Assembly (NCBI GenBank): GCA_965198285.1
Contig: OZ240251.1
Coordinates: 3,596,001 to 3,660,000 of the forward strand
Direction of reading: 5' to 3'
From: UBA11872 sp965198285
GTDB taxonomy: Bacteria; Chloroflexota; UBA11872
DNA length: 64,000 nt
The translations under genes were made by a program, and so were the position numbers. The notes below the pieces were generated by a model, which did no database searches, was not told where the DNA came from, and saw only the letters and a program-made list of their open reading frames with translations. Shown here piece by piece: positions 42,546 to 49,806 of the stretch. The stretch's first letter is position 1, and the number at the start of each line of letters is the position of its first letter.

Positions 42546-42782
42546 ATGGCAACAAACGTTCAGCAGCAGCCCGAGCCGCCGCCGGACGAATACGAATCCG
42601 TTGTGGTGACTCGTGACGAGGTCTGGGCGGAACTTGACCGAGAGGCGCGACGACTCTTTGGCCTGACGGCCGAGGAGTTCCTGCGCATCTTTCAGGACCC
42701 GCCCGAGCGATACCACGGCGACCCCGTGTTCAATTCGCTCTGCTTTCTTGCCGACCTCGTTGCCGAACCAGCCCAGGCCTAG
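42546..42782 (+). CDS. 78-aa conserved protein, copy 1 of the overlapping pair
   Basis: MATNVQQQPEPPPDEYESVV, then VTRDEVWAELDREARRLFGL and TAEEFLRIFQDPPERYHGDP. Forty-two of 78 residues match, without gaps, the 78-aa protein at 53114-53350. The pattern (V-T-x-x-E-V, L-D-x-x-A-R-R-x-F-G-L-T-x-E-E-F) is that of small proteins common next to toxin-like genes in cyanobacteria and Chloroflexi and could be an antitoxin or adaptor. Its last 23 bases are overlapped in the +1 frame by the next gene. The stop is TAG followed by C in both copies. Confidence 0.7.
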   Translation: MATNVQQQPEPPPDEYESVVVTRDEVWAELDREARRLFGLTAEEFLRIFQDPPERYHGDPVFNSLCFLADLVAEPAQA

Positions 42783-43002
42783 CAGCCAACGAGCCGCCCG
42801 AGACTTCCTCCGCCGCATTCGCGAGGTCTACAAGCTCGTCGCGGCAGCTGAGCTAGCTGTACTGACTGCACACCTGCGAGAGCCCTCTCCAAGCCCGGCG
42901 TCGAGCAGACATTCCGGCCTCGTCCTTGACCCCACGGCCCGTGCTACCGTTCAGGCCAACGGGCGGCGACGACGCAGACCAGCACTCGGGAGCCGACCGT
43001 GA
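42760..43002 (+). CDS. overlapping small gene, copy 1 (conserved SSQRAARDFLRRIREVY region)
   Basis: TTG 42760 lies 23 bases before the end of the 78-aa gene in the +1 frame and begins MPNQPRPSSQRAARDFL. The copy at 53328 begins at the same offset with TTG. Over the shared 21 codons from Pro6, the two DNAs differ at about eleven positions of the third or synonymous kind but at only two amino acids (Lys/Glu and Val/Ile), which is the signature of protein-level selection. After VYKL the two copies diverge. The helix is basic and amphipathic, as in small toxins or nucleic-acid binders. A +1 frameshift at CC-TAG-C that fuses this peptide to the upstream protein is an alternative to separate initiation. 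The 3' end overlaps the next gene start (GTG 42999). Confidence 0.6.
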   Translation: MPNQPRPSSQRAARDFLRRIREVYKLVAAAELAVLTAHLREPSPSPASSRHSGLVLDPTARATVQANGRRRRRPALGSRP

Positions 43003-43415
43003 CCCCCGAACTCATAGGCATCCTTGCCGTAGGCGCGACCGTGGTTGGCCTGCTGCTTACGTTTCAGCGTGACACGCGCGCCGACATTCAGGCCCTGCGA
43101 GCCGAATTCCGCACGGATAACCAGCGGCTGCGCGCGGAACTTGGCACCGACATGGAATCGTTCCAAGCAGAAGTGCGTGCCAACCGGGAGTCATTCCGAG
43201 CCGAGATTCGCGCCGACATGGAGTCGTTCCGAGCGCAAGCTCACGCCGACAACCAGAGCCTGCGAACTGAAGTCCGCACTGACTTTGCCCAAGTCCGCGG
43301 CGATCTGGCCGACCTGCGCAAGGACGTCCAGGCGCTGACCGAACGCACATCTCGCGTCGAAGGCGTCATCGAAGGCCTCTTTGCCGGTAGCAATCGTCGA
43401 GACGACGCTGCCTAA
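42999..43415 (+). CDS. membrane-anchored coiled-coil protein (138 aa)
   Basis: GTG 42999 follows GGGAGCCGACC. MTPELIGILAVGATVVGLLLTF is an N-terminal anchor, then an uninterrupted charged helix made of eleven-residue units (RAEFRTDNQRL, RAELGTDMESF, RAEIRADMESF) ends in TERTSRVEGVIEGLF. It is a paralogue of 43557-44102: the 70 bases upstream of both starts are also alike, so the promoter region was duplicated with the gene. The design resembles apolipoprotein/LEA-like amphipathic helices lying on membrane, or a spacer. Function unknown. Confidence 0.72.
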   Translation: MTPELIGILAVGATVVGLLLTFQRDTRADIQALRAEFRTDNQRLRAELGTDMESFQAEVRANRESFRAEIRADMESFRAQAHADNQSLRTEVRTDFAQVRGDLADLRKDVQALTERTSRVEGVIEGLFAGSNRRDDAA

Positions 43416-43556
43416 CTGACTGAAAACCCGTTGCGAGCGCTGGTGCTGGGTCCAGCGACAACGAGCCTGGTAGTTAACGACCTTCGCTCATGCGCCCGTG
43501 CTAACGTCTAGGCCACACGGGCGGCGAAGACACAGACCTGCACCTGGGAGCCGACC

Positions 43557-44102
43557 GTGACGCCCGAACTCATCGCAATCCTGGCCACCAGCGCCACCCT
43601 GGCCGGCCTCATGGTCGCCATCTGGCGCGACGCGCGCGCCCACACCAATCAGGGTCTCGCGCAAGTGCGGGCCGAAATTCGCGACCTGCGAACAGAAGTT
43701 CGCGCCGACTTTGCGCAGGTCCGCGCCGAATTCCAGAGCCTCCGCGAGGAAACACGCACCGACATCCAGAGCTTCCGGGAAGAACTGCGCGCCGACATGC
43801 AGAGCCTCCGGGAGGAAGTACGCGCCGACATGCAGAGCTTCCGGGCGGAACTGCACGCCGACATGCAGCGCCTTCGGGAGGAAATGCGAACCGACATGCA
43901 AAGCCTCCGGGAGGAAATGCGCGCCGACATGCAGAGCTTCCGGGAGGAAGTCCGCGCTGACCTGGCCGAAGTCAAGTCCGACGTCGCTGACCTCCGCACA
44001 GACGTGCAGTCACTGACCGAACGCACCTCCCGCGTCGAAGGCGTCATCGAAGGGCTATTCACCACCCGCCGCGCCCCCGAACTCCGCGAAGACGCCGCCT
44101 AG
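43557..44102 (+). CDS. membrane-anchored coiled-coil protein with eleven-residue repeats (181 aa)
   Basis: GTG start, MTPELIAILATSATLAGLMV anchor, then a helix of at least seven near-identical eleven-residue units (QSFREELRADM, QSLREEVRADM, QRLREEMRTDM and so on), encoded by 33-bp direct repeats at 43734-43964. The C-terminus SLTERTSRVEGVIEGLF is shared with the paralogue upstream. Hendecad repeats make right-handed coiled coils; the number of units is probably variable between strains because the DNA repeat is nearly exact. Function unknown; membrane tether or surface spacer are possible. Confidence 0.75.
   Translation: MTPELIAILATSATLAGLMVAIWRDARAHTNQGLAQVRAEIRDLRTEVRADFAQVRAEFQSLREETRTDIQSFREELRADMQSLREEVRADMQSFRAELHADMQRLREEMRTDMQSLREEMRADMQSFREEVRADLAEVKSDVADLRTDVQSLTERTSRVEGVIEGLFTTRRAPELREDAA
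43734..43964 (+). repeat. 33-bp tandem repeat, seven units, inside a coiled-coil gene
   Basis: Seven consecutive 33-base units begin with CAG (at 43734, 43767, 43800, 43833, 43866, 43899 and 43932) and each encodes eleven residues of the form Q-S/R-F/L-R-E/A-E-x-R/H-A/T-D-M. Units differ by a few substitutions; the units at 43899 and 43932 are the closest in DNA to each other and to that at 43767. In-frame length prevents disruption of the gene when the copy number changes. Confidence 0.9.
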
Positions 44103-44199
44103 CCACTCACACCCCCACCCGGTGCCGCCCCTAAGCCTTGCCGCGACAGCCGGCGGCCCCACGCATTGCAACCACGCAACGCCCCGCTAGGCTGAACGC

Positions 44200-45183
44200 A
44201 TGCCCCCCGACGTATCCGTCCGCCAACTCGTCAAGCACTACGTCGTCCCCGAACGCGCCGGCGGCCTGCGCGCCTCATTTCGTAGCGTGCTGCGCCGCAA
44301 ACACCGGCTGGTGCGCGCCGTCGACGGCATCTCCTTCCAGGTCGACCGCGGCGAGGTTGTCGGCTTCCTGGGACCCAACGGCGCCGGCAAAACCACCGCG
44401 CTCAAGGTCCTCAGCGGCCTGCTGCATCCCACCGACGGTCAGGTGGACGTGCTGGGCTTCACCCCCTGGGACCGCCGCGCCGAGTTCCTCTCGCAGATCA
44501 CCCTCATCATGGGCCAGCGCCAGCAGCTCTTCTGGGATCTGCCGGCCGTCGACTCCTTCCTGGTCAACAAGGCCGTGTTCGGCGTCGACGACGCCGTCTA
44601 CAAACGCACCGTCGACCTGCTGACCTCGCTGCTGGACCTCGGCGACCTCCTCACCAAGCCCGTGCGCCAACTCTCATTAGGCGAACGCATGAAGGTGGAA
44701 CTGGCGGCCGGCCTGTTGCACGGACCGCGCGTGCTCTTCCTGGATGAGCCGACCATCGGGTTGGACGTCACCATGCAGCAGCGCATCCGCGAGTTCATCA
44801 CCACCTACAACGACGAAACCGGCGCGACCGTCCTGCTCACCAGCCATTACATGGCCGACGTGAAAGCGCTGGCACGCCGCGTGATCGTGATCGACAAGGG
44901 CCAACTGCTCTACGACGGCGCGCTGGACGGCCTCGTCCAGCGCTACGCCCCCCACAAGACCATCACCGTCCACCTGGAACGCCCGGCCGAACTTCCCAAC
45001 CTGGACGGCCAGGCCGAAGTCCTCAGCGTCGAAGGTCTCCGGGTCACGGTCCGCGCCGGCAAGGACGACGCCCCGGAAGTCACCGGCCGCCTGCTCGCCC
45101 AGCTGCCCATCGCCGATCTCAGCGTCGAGGACCCGCCCCTTGAGGAGGTCATCGACCAGGTGTTCCGCGGTGAGCAGCCGTGA
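44200..45183 (+). CDS. ABC-2-type transporter ATP-binding protein
   Basis: 327 residues. Walker A GPNGAGKTTALKVL at about 58, Q-loop region LIMGQRQQLFWDLPA, signature LSLGERMKVEL near 159, Walker B VLFLDEPTIGLD near 178 and H-loop TSHYMADVKAL. The C-terminal region after about 240 is the regulatory extension seen in DrrA/CcmA-type exporters. It overlaps the next gene, a permease, by four bases (GTGA), and a second permease follows, giving a three-gene exporter of the DUF990 class. Substrate not known; such sets occur in drug or lipid export. Confidence 0.93.
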   Translation: MPPDVSVRQLVKHYVVPERAGGLRASFRSVLRRKHRLVRAVDGISFQVDRGEVVGFLGPNGAGKTTALKVLSGLLHPTDGQVDVLGFTPWDRRAEFLSQITLIMGQRQQLFWDLPAVDSFLVNKAVFGVDDAVYKRTVDLLTSLLDLGDLLTKPVRQLSLGERMKVELAAGLLHGPRVLFLDEPTIGLDVTMQQRIREFITTYNDETGATVLLTSHYMADVKALARRVIVIDKGQLLYDGALDGLVQRYAPHKTITVHLERPAELPNLDGQAEVLSVEGLRVTVRAGKDDAPEVTGRLLAQLPIADLSVEDPPLEEVIDQVFRGEQP

Positions 45184-45986
45184 TCGTCCGCCGCGCCACG
45201 CTGGCGGGCGCCCTGGCCCTCACCCGCGCCGAAATGGCTGACATGCTGCAGTACCGCGTGGTGCTCTTCCTCTACTCGCTCTGGGAAGTTGTACACCCCA
45301 TCGTCTACCTGGCGGTCTGGGGATCCATCGCCGGCGAGGGCACCGTCGGCGGCCTGCGGCTCAGCGACTTCGCGGCCTACTACCTCACCTTCATGCTCGT
45401 GTCGCACCTGACCGCGGCCATCGAGATCTACACCTTCGGGCCGATGATCCAGCGGGGCGAGCTTTCGCCACACCTCCTGCGCCCCATGAACCCCGTCTGG
45501 GTCGCCGCCGCCCGCAATATCTCCTACAAGAGCGTCAGCCTGCTGCTGCTGATCCCCGTCTGGATCGGCTTGGTGCTTATCCTGCGTCCCTCGTTTTCGA
45601 TTTCAGCCGGCAGCGTGGCGCTCTTCGTGGCGGCACTGGCCGTAGCCGCGCTCCTCTCGTTCCTCGTCGGAACGACCTTCGCCCTCCTTGCCTTTTGGAC
45701 CACACGCTCGTTCTCGTTCTGGGAAATCTGGATCGGCCTGACGTTCCTCTTGGGCGGTCAGGTCGCGCCGGTCGAACTCCTCCCCGGCTTCGTCCAGAAC
45801 CTGGCCACCGCCCTCCCCATGCGCTACACGCTCGGCTTCCCCATCGAGGTCTTGCTCAACCGCCTGGACGCCGGCGAACTTGCCCTGGGCTTCGCCCTCC
45901 AGTTCGTCTGGTTGATCGCCGCCGCGCTGATCGTGCGCCTGGTCTGGCGCGCGGGCATCCGCCAGTACTCCGCCGTGGGCGCCTGA
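45180..45986 (+). CDS. ABC-2 family (DUF990-type) permease, first
   Basis: 268 residues starting GTG (MIVRRATLAGALALTRAEMA) overlapping the ATPase stop. Six membrane helices are visible, with the N-terminal cytoplasmic region LQYRVVLFLYSLWEVVHPIVY typical of the PF06182 family. FGPMIQRGELSPHLLRPMNP and LPMRYTLGFPIEVLLN are family-specific loops. It forms the heterodimeric membrane part with the next gene. Confidence 0.87.
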   Translation: MIVRRATLAGALALTRAEMADMLQYRVVLFLYSLWEVVHPIVYLAVWGSIAGEGTVGGLRLSDFAAYYLTFMLVSHLTAAIEIYTFGPMIQRGELSPHLLRPMNPVWVAAARNISYKSVSLLLLIPVWIGLVLILRPSFSISAGSVALFVAALAVAALLSFLVGTTFALLAFWTTRSFSFWEIWIGLTFLLGGQVAPVELLPGFVQNLATALPMRYTLGFPIEVLLNRLDAGELALGFALQFVWLIAAALIVRLVWRAGIRQYSAVGA

Positions 45987-45988
45987 CC

Positions 45989-46774
45989 GTGCGCATCCCC
46001 CGCATTTTGTGGGCGTTCCTGCGGGCGGCGCTGCTGCAGGAAACGGCCTACCGCGCCGAGCTGCTGGGCAACATGGTCCGCAGCGTCATCGGAATCGCGG
46101 TGGCTGTCGGCGGCCTGGCAGTCGTCTTTTCCCACACCAGCGAACTCAGCGGCTGGACTCTGGAACAGGCCATGGTCCTGCTGGGCGTGTTCTACTTGGT
46201 CCAGGGCGTCGTCCAGACCGCCCTCAGCCCCAGCCTCAACGAGGTTGTCACCGAAGTCCGCAAGGGCACGTTCGACTACGTCCTCCTCAAGCCCGTGCCC
46301 TCGCTGCTGCTCTCCAGCACCCGCCGCTTCGCCGTCTGGCACCTGGCCGACGTGCTCCTGGGCGCAACCGTGATCGCCGTTGGTCTCATCCGCCTGGAAG
46401 CCCAGATCACCGTCGGCATCGCCGCCGTCTTCTTTGCCGTCATGGTGGGCGGGGTGGCCATTGTGTTTTCGATCTGGCTGGCGCTGACCACGCTGGTGTT
46501 CTGGTTCGTGCGGGTCGAGAACATCACCATGATCTTCCAGCTGTTCTTCGACACCGGACGCTACCCCGTCGAGATCTACCCCTTCTGGCTGCGCCAGCTA
46601 CTGACCTTCGTCTTCCCCGTGGCCTTCATCACAACCGTGCCCGCCCAGACCATCACCGGCCGCGAACCGCTGGTCGCCATCTGGGCGGCGCCGCTCGTCG
46701 GCGTCGTGACGCTTCTGGCCGCCGCCCGCTTCTGGCGCATTGGACTCAGCCGCTACACCAGTGCGTCAAGTTGA
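45989..46774 (+). CDS. ABC-2 family (DUF990-type) permease, second
   Basis: 261 residues from GTG 45989 (MRIPRILWAFLRAALLQETA), two bases after the first permease stop; an open frame upstream belongs to an unrelated reading of that permease. Six helices, with VTEVRKGTFDYVLLKPVPSL and FFDTGRYPVEIYPFWLRQLL as characteristic loops of the second subunit. Together with 44200-45986 it makes a complete exporter. Its end is twelve bases from the convergent uracil-DNA glycosylase gene. Confidence 0.87.
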   Translation: MRIPRILWAFLRAALLQETAYRAELLGNMVRSVIGIAVAVGGLAVVFSHTSELSGWTLEQAMVLLGVFYLVQGVVQTALSPSLNEVVTEVRKGTFDYVLLKPVPSLLLSSTRRFAVWHLADVLLGATVIAVGLIRLEAQITVGIAAVFFAVMVGGVAIVFSIWLALTTLVFWFVRVENITMIFQLFFDTGRYPVEIYPFWLRQLLTFVFPVAFITTVPAQTITGREPLVAIWAAPLVGVVTLLAAARFWRIGLSRYTSASS

Positions 46775-46786
46775 GCAATGCGTTAC

Positions 46787-47482
46787 TCAGAAGCGCGCCG
46801 AGGGCAGGTCGGCAAGCTCGCGCACTCGCGCCAGAACCGCATCCAACATCGGCGGCGTCAATCGCCCCGTAAACGTGTTCTGCTGGCTCGGGTGATAAGC
46901 GCCCAACAGCGTCCACTCACCAATCGCGGCTTCGACTCCATGCCCAAACGCCGGCGCCGGCCGCGGCACCGCCAAACCCCGCTGTCGGAACACCCGCAGC
47001 AGCTGCCGCCAGGCCTCCCCGCCCAGCGCCACCGCCACCCGCGCCTGCGTCAAGAGGTCCAACTCCGCGTCCAGCCACGGCTGGCACTCGGCTCGCTCGT
47101 CGGCCGACGGCCGGTTGGCCGGCGGCGCGCAACGCACGATCGCCGTCACATACGCATCACGCAGTTCCAGCCCATCGTCCCGATGGCGGCTCTCTGTCTG
47201 ATTGGCAAAGCCGCAGCGATGCAGGGCCCCAAACAGAAAGTCGCCCGACCGATCGCCCGTAAACACCCGCCCGGTCCGGTTGCCCCCATGCGCCGCCGGC
47301 GCCAGCCCAACCAGCAGCACGCGCGCCGCCGGATCGCCAAACCCGGCAACCGGCCGGCCCCAATAGGTCTCGTCTCGGTAGGCCGCCCGCTTCGTTCGTG
47401 CCGCCTCTTCCCGCCAGGCCACCAGCCGCGGACAGCGCCGGCACGCGTGCACCTGCCGCGCCAGCTCCGCCAGTCCGCTCAA
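46787..47482 (-). CDS. uracil-DNA glycosylase, family 5 (UdgB-like)
   Basis: 231 residues from TTG 47482, which overlaps the stop of the hydrolase gene as TTGA. Upstream codons of the same frame lie inside that gene and are not used. The iron-sulfur ligands begin with CRRCPRL (Cys14, Cys17) and include CAPPANRPSADERAEC. GLAPAAHGGNRTGRVF is the family-5 motif A (it lacks the Asp/Asn general base of families 1 and 4) and LLGAYHPSQQNTFTG carries the conserved His. It excises uracil and other deaminated bases from GC-rich DNA, where cytosine deamination is a high burden. Confidence 0.92.
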   Translation of the reverse strand: MSGLAELARQVHACRRCPRLVAWREEAARTKRAAYRDETYWGRPVAGFGDPAARVLLVGLAPAAHGGNRTGRVFTGDRSGDFLFGALHRCGFANQTESRHRDDGLELRDAYVTAIVRCAPPANRPSADERAECQPWLDAELDLLTQARVAVALGGEAWRQLLRVFRQRGLAVPRPAPAFGHGVEAAIGEWTLLGAYHPSQQNTFTGRLTPPMLDAVLARVRELADLPSARF

Positions 47483-48408
47483 GTGGCAGCAGCCGAACGC
47501 GTCACCCGCTCCAGAAACGGCCGCGCCAGCGCCAGCAATTCCTCCGGCCGTTCCTCCTGCACCAGGTGCCCCGCCTTGCGGACGATCTGAATCTCGGCGT
47601 CCGCAAACCGCTCGGCCAGAGCCTCCGCTTGCGACGAAGCCGCAGTCCGGTCCGCCTCGCCCCAAACCAGCAACACCGGACACCGCGTGGCCGCAATGGC
47701 CCCGGCGTATTCCGCCGGATCCACGCTTCTCAGCATGGCCGGCAGCGCCTCGAAGAACCCGGGACTTCCGTACGGCAAATACTGCCGGTCCACGTCCGCC
47801 TCCGACACCTGCCATGAGTCGTACCGCCCCAGCATCTGGCCCAGTCGCACATACCAGCGCTGCGCATACAGCAGCCGCGCCATCACCGCCGACTGCGCCG
47901 GTATCAGCTTGCCCAGGTCCAGCGACCAGCGAATGTAGCGACCGGCCACCAGAAACGGATCCACCAGCACCAGCCCAAGCACCCGCTCGGGATAGTCGGC
48001 CGCCAGCTTCACCGCCGACTGCGCGCCGGCCGAGCTTGCAACCACCACAACCTGCGACAAGCGGTGCACGTCCAGCCACTCCGCCAAACGCTCCGCCTGC
48101 GCGGCCCCGTCGTATCGCGCGTCCGCCGGCTTATCCGAGAGGCCATGGCCCAGCGGATCGAGCCAGTGCACCCGGTAGTCGCGCGCCAGATCCGGCGTGA
48201 CGAACTCCCACGTCTGCGTGTTGCCGGCGAATCCCGGAAGCAGCACCAGATCGGGTCCGGCGCCAACGCTGCGGCTGTACAGACGGCCCTCCGGAAGCGG
48301 CGTACGGCATCCGTCCTCCAGGTGCGAGGTAACGTCATACGGCTTGGGACGGCCGCGAAACGCAAGCCACACCGCCAGCAACGCCGCGGCAAAAACCAGC
48401 TTGCCCAT
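47479..48408 (-). CDS. alpha/beta hydrolase
   Basis: 309 residues with an N-terminal hydrophobic segment (LVFAAALLAVWLAF). LVLLPGFAGNTQTWEFV carries the oxyanion-hole region, VVVVASSAGAQSAVKLA contains the nucleophile elbow (Ser in ASSAG, where many relatives have GHSMG), and LLVWGEADRTAA and VRKAGHLVQEERPEE supply Asp and His. The serine lies between Ser and Ala rather than the usual Gly-x-Ser-x-Gly, so the elbow is atypical. Co-translated with uracil-DNA glycosylase. Confidence 0.83.
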   Translation of the reverse strand: MGKLVFAAALLAVWLAFRGRPKPYDVTSHLEDGCRTPLPEGRLYSRSVGAGPDLVLLPGFAGNTQTWEFVTPDLARDYRVHWLDPLGHGLSDKPADARYDGAAQAERLAEWLDVHRLSQVVVVASSAGAQSAVKLAADYPERVLGLVLVDPFLVAGRYIRWSLDLGKLIPAQSAVMARLLYAQRWYVRLGQMLGRYDSWQVSEADVDRQYLPYGSPGFFEALPAMLRSVDPAEYAGAIAATRCPVLLVWGEADRTAASSQAEALAERFADAEIQIVRKAGHLVQEERPEELLALARPFLERVTRSAAAT

Positions 48409-48522
48409 CCGCCGTCTCCCAGGGTGTTCAGCGCCTCTCCTATGCTAGGCTTCCCGTCCACAGCCCGTCGCGCCGGGCCTGCTGTTGCGCGACGAAAACC
48501 ACCCACTGAGAACAGCCCGCCC

Positions 48523-48855
48523 GTGCGCACTTACGAGCTTGTGGTGATCTATGGGGTCGAGCAAGTCCCCGAACTCACCGCCGCCCACATCGACGCCGTA
48601 ACCGAACGAATCAGCGCACAGGGCGGCGAAGTCGACACCGCCAACACCTGGGGCCGCCGCAAATTCGCCTACCCCATCAAGAAACAGCGCGAAGGGCACT
48701 ACGTCCTGCTGAAGTTCACCATCGATCCCGCGAACATCGGCGAACTGGAAAGCTCTCTGCGGCTCGTGGAAGACGTAACCCGCTTCCTCATCGTCGCCGA
48801 AGACCCTGACGTGGCCGCCTACGAGGCGAAGCAGCTGGCTGAGTTGCATCGGTGA
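48523..48855 (+). CDS. rpsF: 30S ribosomal protein bS6
   Basis: 110 residues from GTG 48523 (MRTYELVVIYGVEQVPELTA); upstream in-frame codons lie opposite the hydrolase gene. RKFAYPIKKQREGHYVLLKF and RLVEDVTRFLIV are diagnostic. It binds 16S rRNA with bS18 on the platform of the 30S subunit. First gene of the conserved rpsF-ssb-rpsR locus; the stop overlaps the ssb start as GTGA. Confidence 0.95.
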   Translation: MRTYELVVIYGVEQVPELTAAHIDAVTERISAQGGEVDTANTWGRRKFAYPIKKQREGHYVLLKFTIDPANIGELESSLRLVEDVTRFLIVAEDPDVAAYEAKQLAELHR

Positions 48856-49358
48856 CGGAGCAGAGCGAGCGTCGTCGCGGTAGACCTCGCAGTCTCAACC
48901 GCGTGCAGATCATCGGGAATTTGGGACGCGACCCCGAGATGCGGTTTACGCAAGGCGGCACGCCGGTCGCTAATTTCTCGGTAGCGGTAAACGAGAACTG
49001 GCAGACTCGGGACGGGCAGCAACAGGAGCACACCGAGTGGTTCCGCGTGGTCGCCTGGACCCGTCTGGCTGAAATCGCCAACGAGTACCTGCGCCGGGGC
49101 ACGCTGGTGTACGTGGAAGGCAACCTGCGGAGCCGGGAGTGGCAGGATCGCGAAGGTAACAACCGTACGTCGGTCGAACTGATTGCCCGTGACTTCCTGA
49201 TGCTGGGCGGACGCGACGAAGGCGCTCAGCGCGACGACTACGACGGCCAGCGTGGCGGCGGCCAGTCCGGCGGTTCCGGCGGTTCCGGCGGTGGACAGGG
49301 CGCCGGGCGCTCAGCTGCGCAAGACGACGAAATTAGCCCCGACGACCTGCCGTTCTGA
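48852..49358 (+). CDS. ssb: single-stranded DNA-binding protein
   Basis: 168 residues from GTG 48852. The OB fold spans about 15-115: NRVQIIGNLGRDPEMRFTQG, NFSVAVNENWQ, EWFRVVAWTRLAEIANEYL and VYVEGNLRSREWQDREGN. A Gly/Ser-rich linker (GGGQSGGSGGSGGGQG) leads to the acidic tip DDLPF, which recruits repair and replication partners. The 15-residue N-terminal head rich in Arg is longer than usual; initiation further in (near residue 15) is possible, but overlap with rpsF supports the stated start. Confidence 0.95.
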   Translation: MTEQSERRRGRPRSLNRVQIIGNLGRDPEMRFTQGGTPVANFSVAVNENWQTRDGQQQEHTEWFRVVAWTRLAEIANEYLRRGTLVYVEGNLRSREWQDREGNNRTSVELIARDFLMLGGRDEGAQRDDYDGQRGGGQSGGSGGSGGGQGAGRSAAQDDEISPDDLPF

Positions 49359-49383
49359 CGGCACCCGAGACAGGACCAGCTCG

Positions 49384-49788
49384 ATGACCCAGGAAAGTCG
49401 CACCGACCAGCAGACAACCACCCAGGAATTTCAGCCGCGCAGTGGACCCAGGGACGACGGGCCGCGGGGCGGTGGAGGCGGTGGAGGCGGTGGAGGCGGT
49501 GGTGGTCGTGGAGGCGGTGGTGGTCGTGGAGGCGGTGGTGGTGGTCGTGGCCGCGGCCGTGGGCGCGGCTTCCGGCGTCGCGGCGATTACTTCAAGCAGA
49601 CTGGTGAGCCCATCGACTACAAGAACTCCCAGCTGCTGCGTCGCTTCATCGGCGACAGCGGGCGCATGGAATCGCGCCGCAAGACCGGGATCACGGCCAA
49701 GAACCAGCGCAAGCTGGCCATCGCCATCAAGCGCGCTCGCTACCTGGGGCTGCTGCCCTACCTCGTGCGGCGCCGCCTCCGCGGCTAG
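49384..49788 (+). CDS. rpsR: 30S ribosomal protein bS18 with Gly/Arg-rich N-terminal extension
   Basis: 134 residues against a usual 75-90. The core, from about residue 70, is normal: DYFKQTGEPIDYKNSQLLRR, FIGDSGRMESRRKTGITAKN, RKLAIAIKRARYLGLLPYL. The first 65 residues are MTQESRTDQQTTTQEFQPRS then a stretch of about 40 Gly and Arg residues in GGGRG blocks, encoded by GGN-rich simple repeats at 49470-49560. RGG-like segments bind RNA and are known as extensions in a few bacterial ribosomal proteins. No alternative start near the core is preceded by a good ribosome-binding site. The usual next gene, rplI, is not present. Confidence 0.93.
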   Translation: MTQESRTDQQTTTQEFQPRSGPRDDGPRGGGGGGGGGGGGGRGGGGGRGGGGGGRGRGRGRGFRRRGDYFKQTGEPIDYKNSQLLRRFIGDSGRMESRRKTGITAKNQRKLAIAIKRARYLGLLPYLVRRRLRG

Positions 49789-49806
49789 CCTCCGGCCGCC
49801 GCGCGG

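Noticed and set aside
42748..42759. Earlier TTG start (42748) for the first overlapping small gene
   Set aside because: The TTG at 42760 has an exact positional equivalent in the second copy (53328); the earlier one does not.
43734..43964. CRISPR-like array
   Set aside because: The 33-bp units are contiguous without spacers and encode in-frame eleven-residue helix repeats.
46787..48079. Long version of the uracil-DNA glycosylase with 199 extra N-terminal residues
   Set aside because: The added part is Gly/Ala/Arg-rich and overlaps the alpha/beta hydrolase in another frame; the TTG at 47482 overlapping the hydrolase stop fits the family N-terminus.
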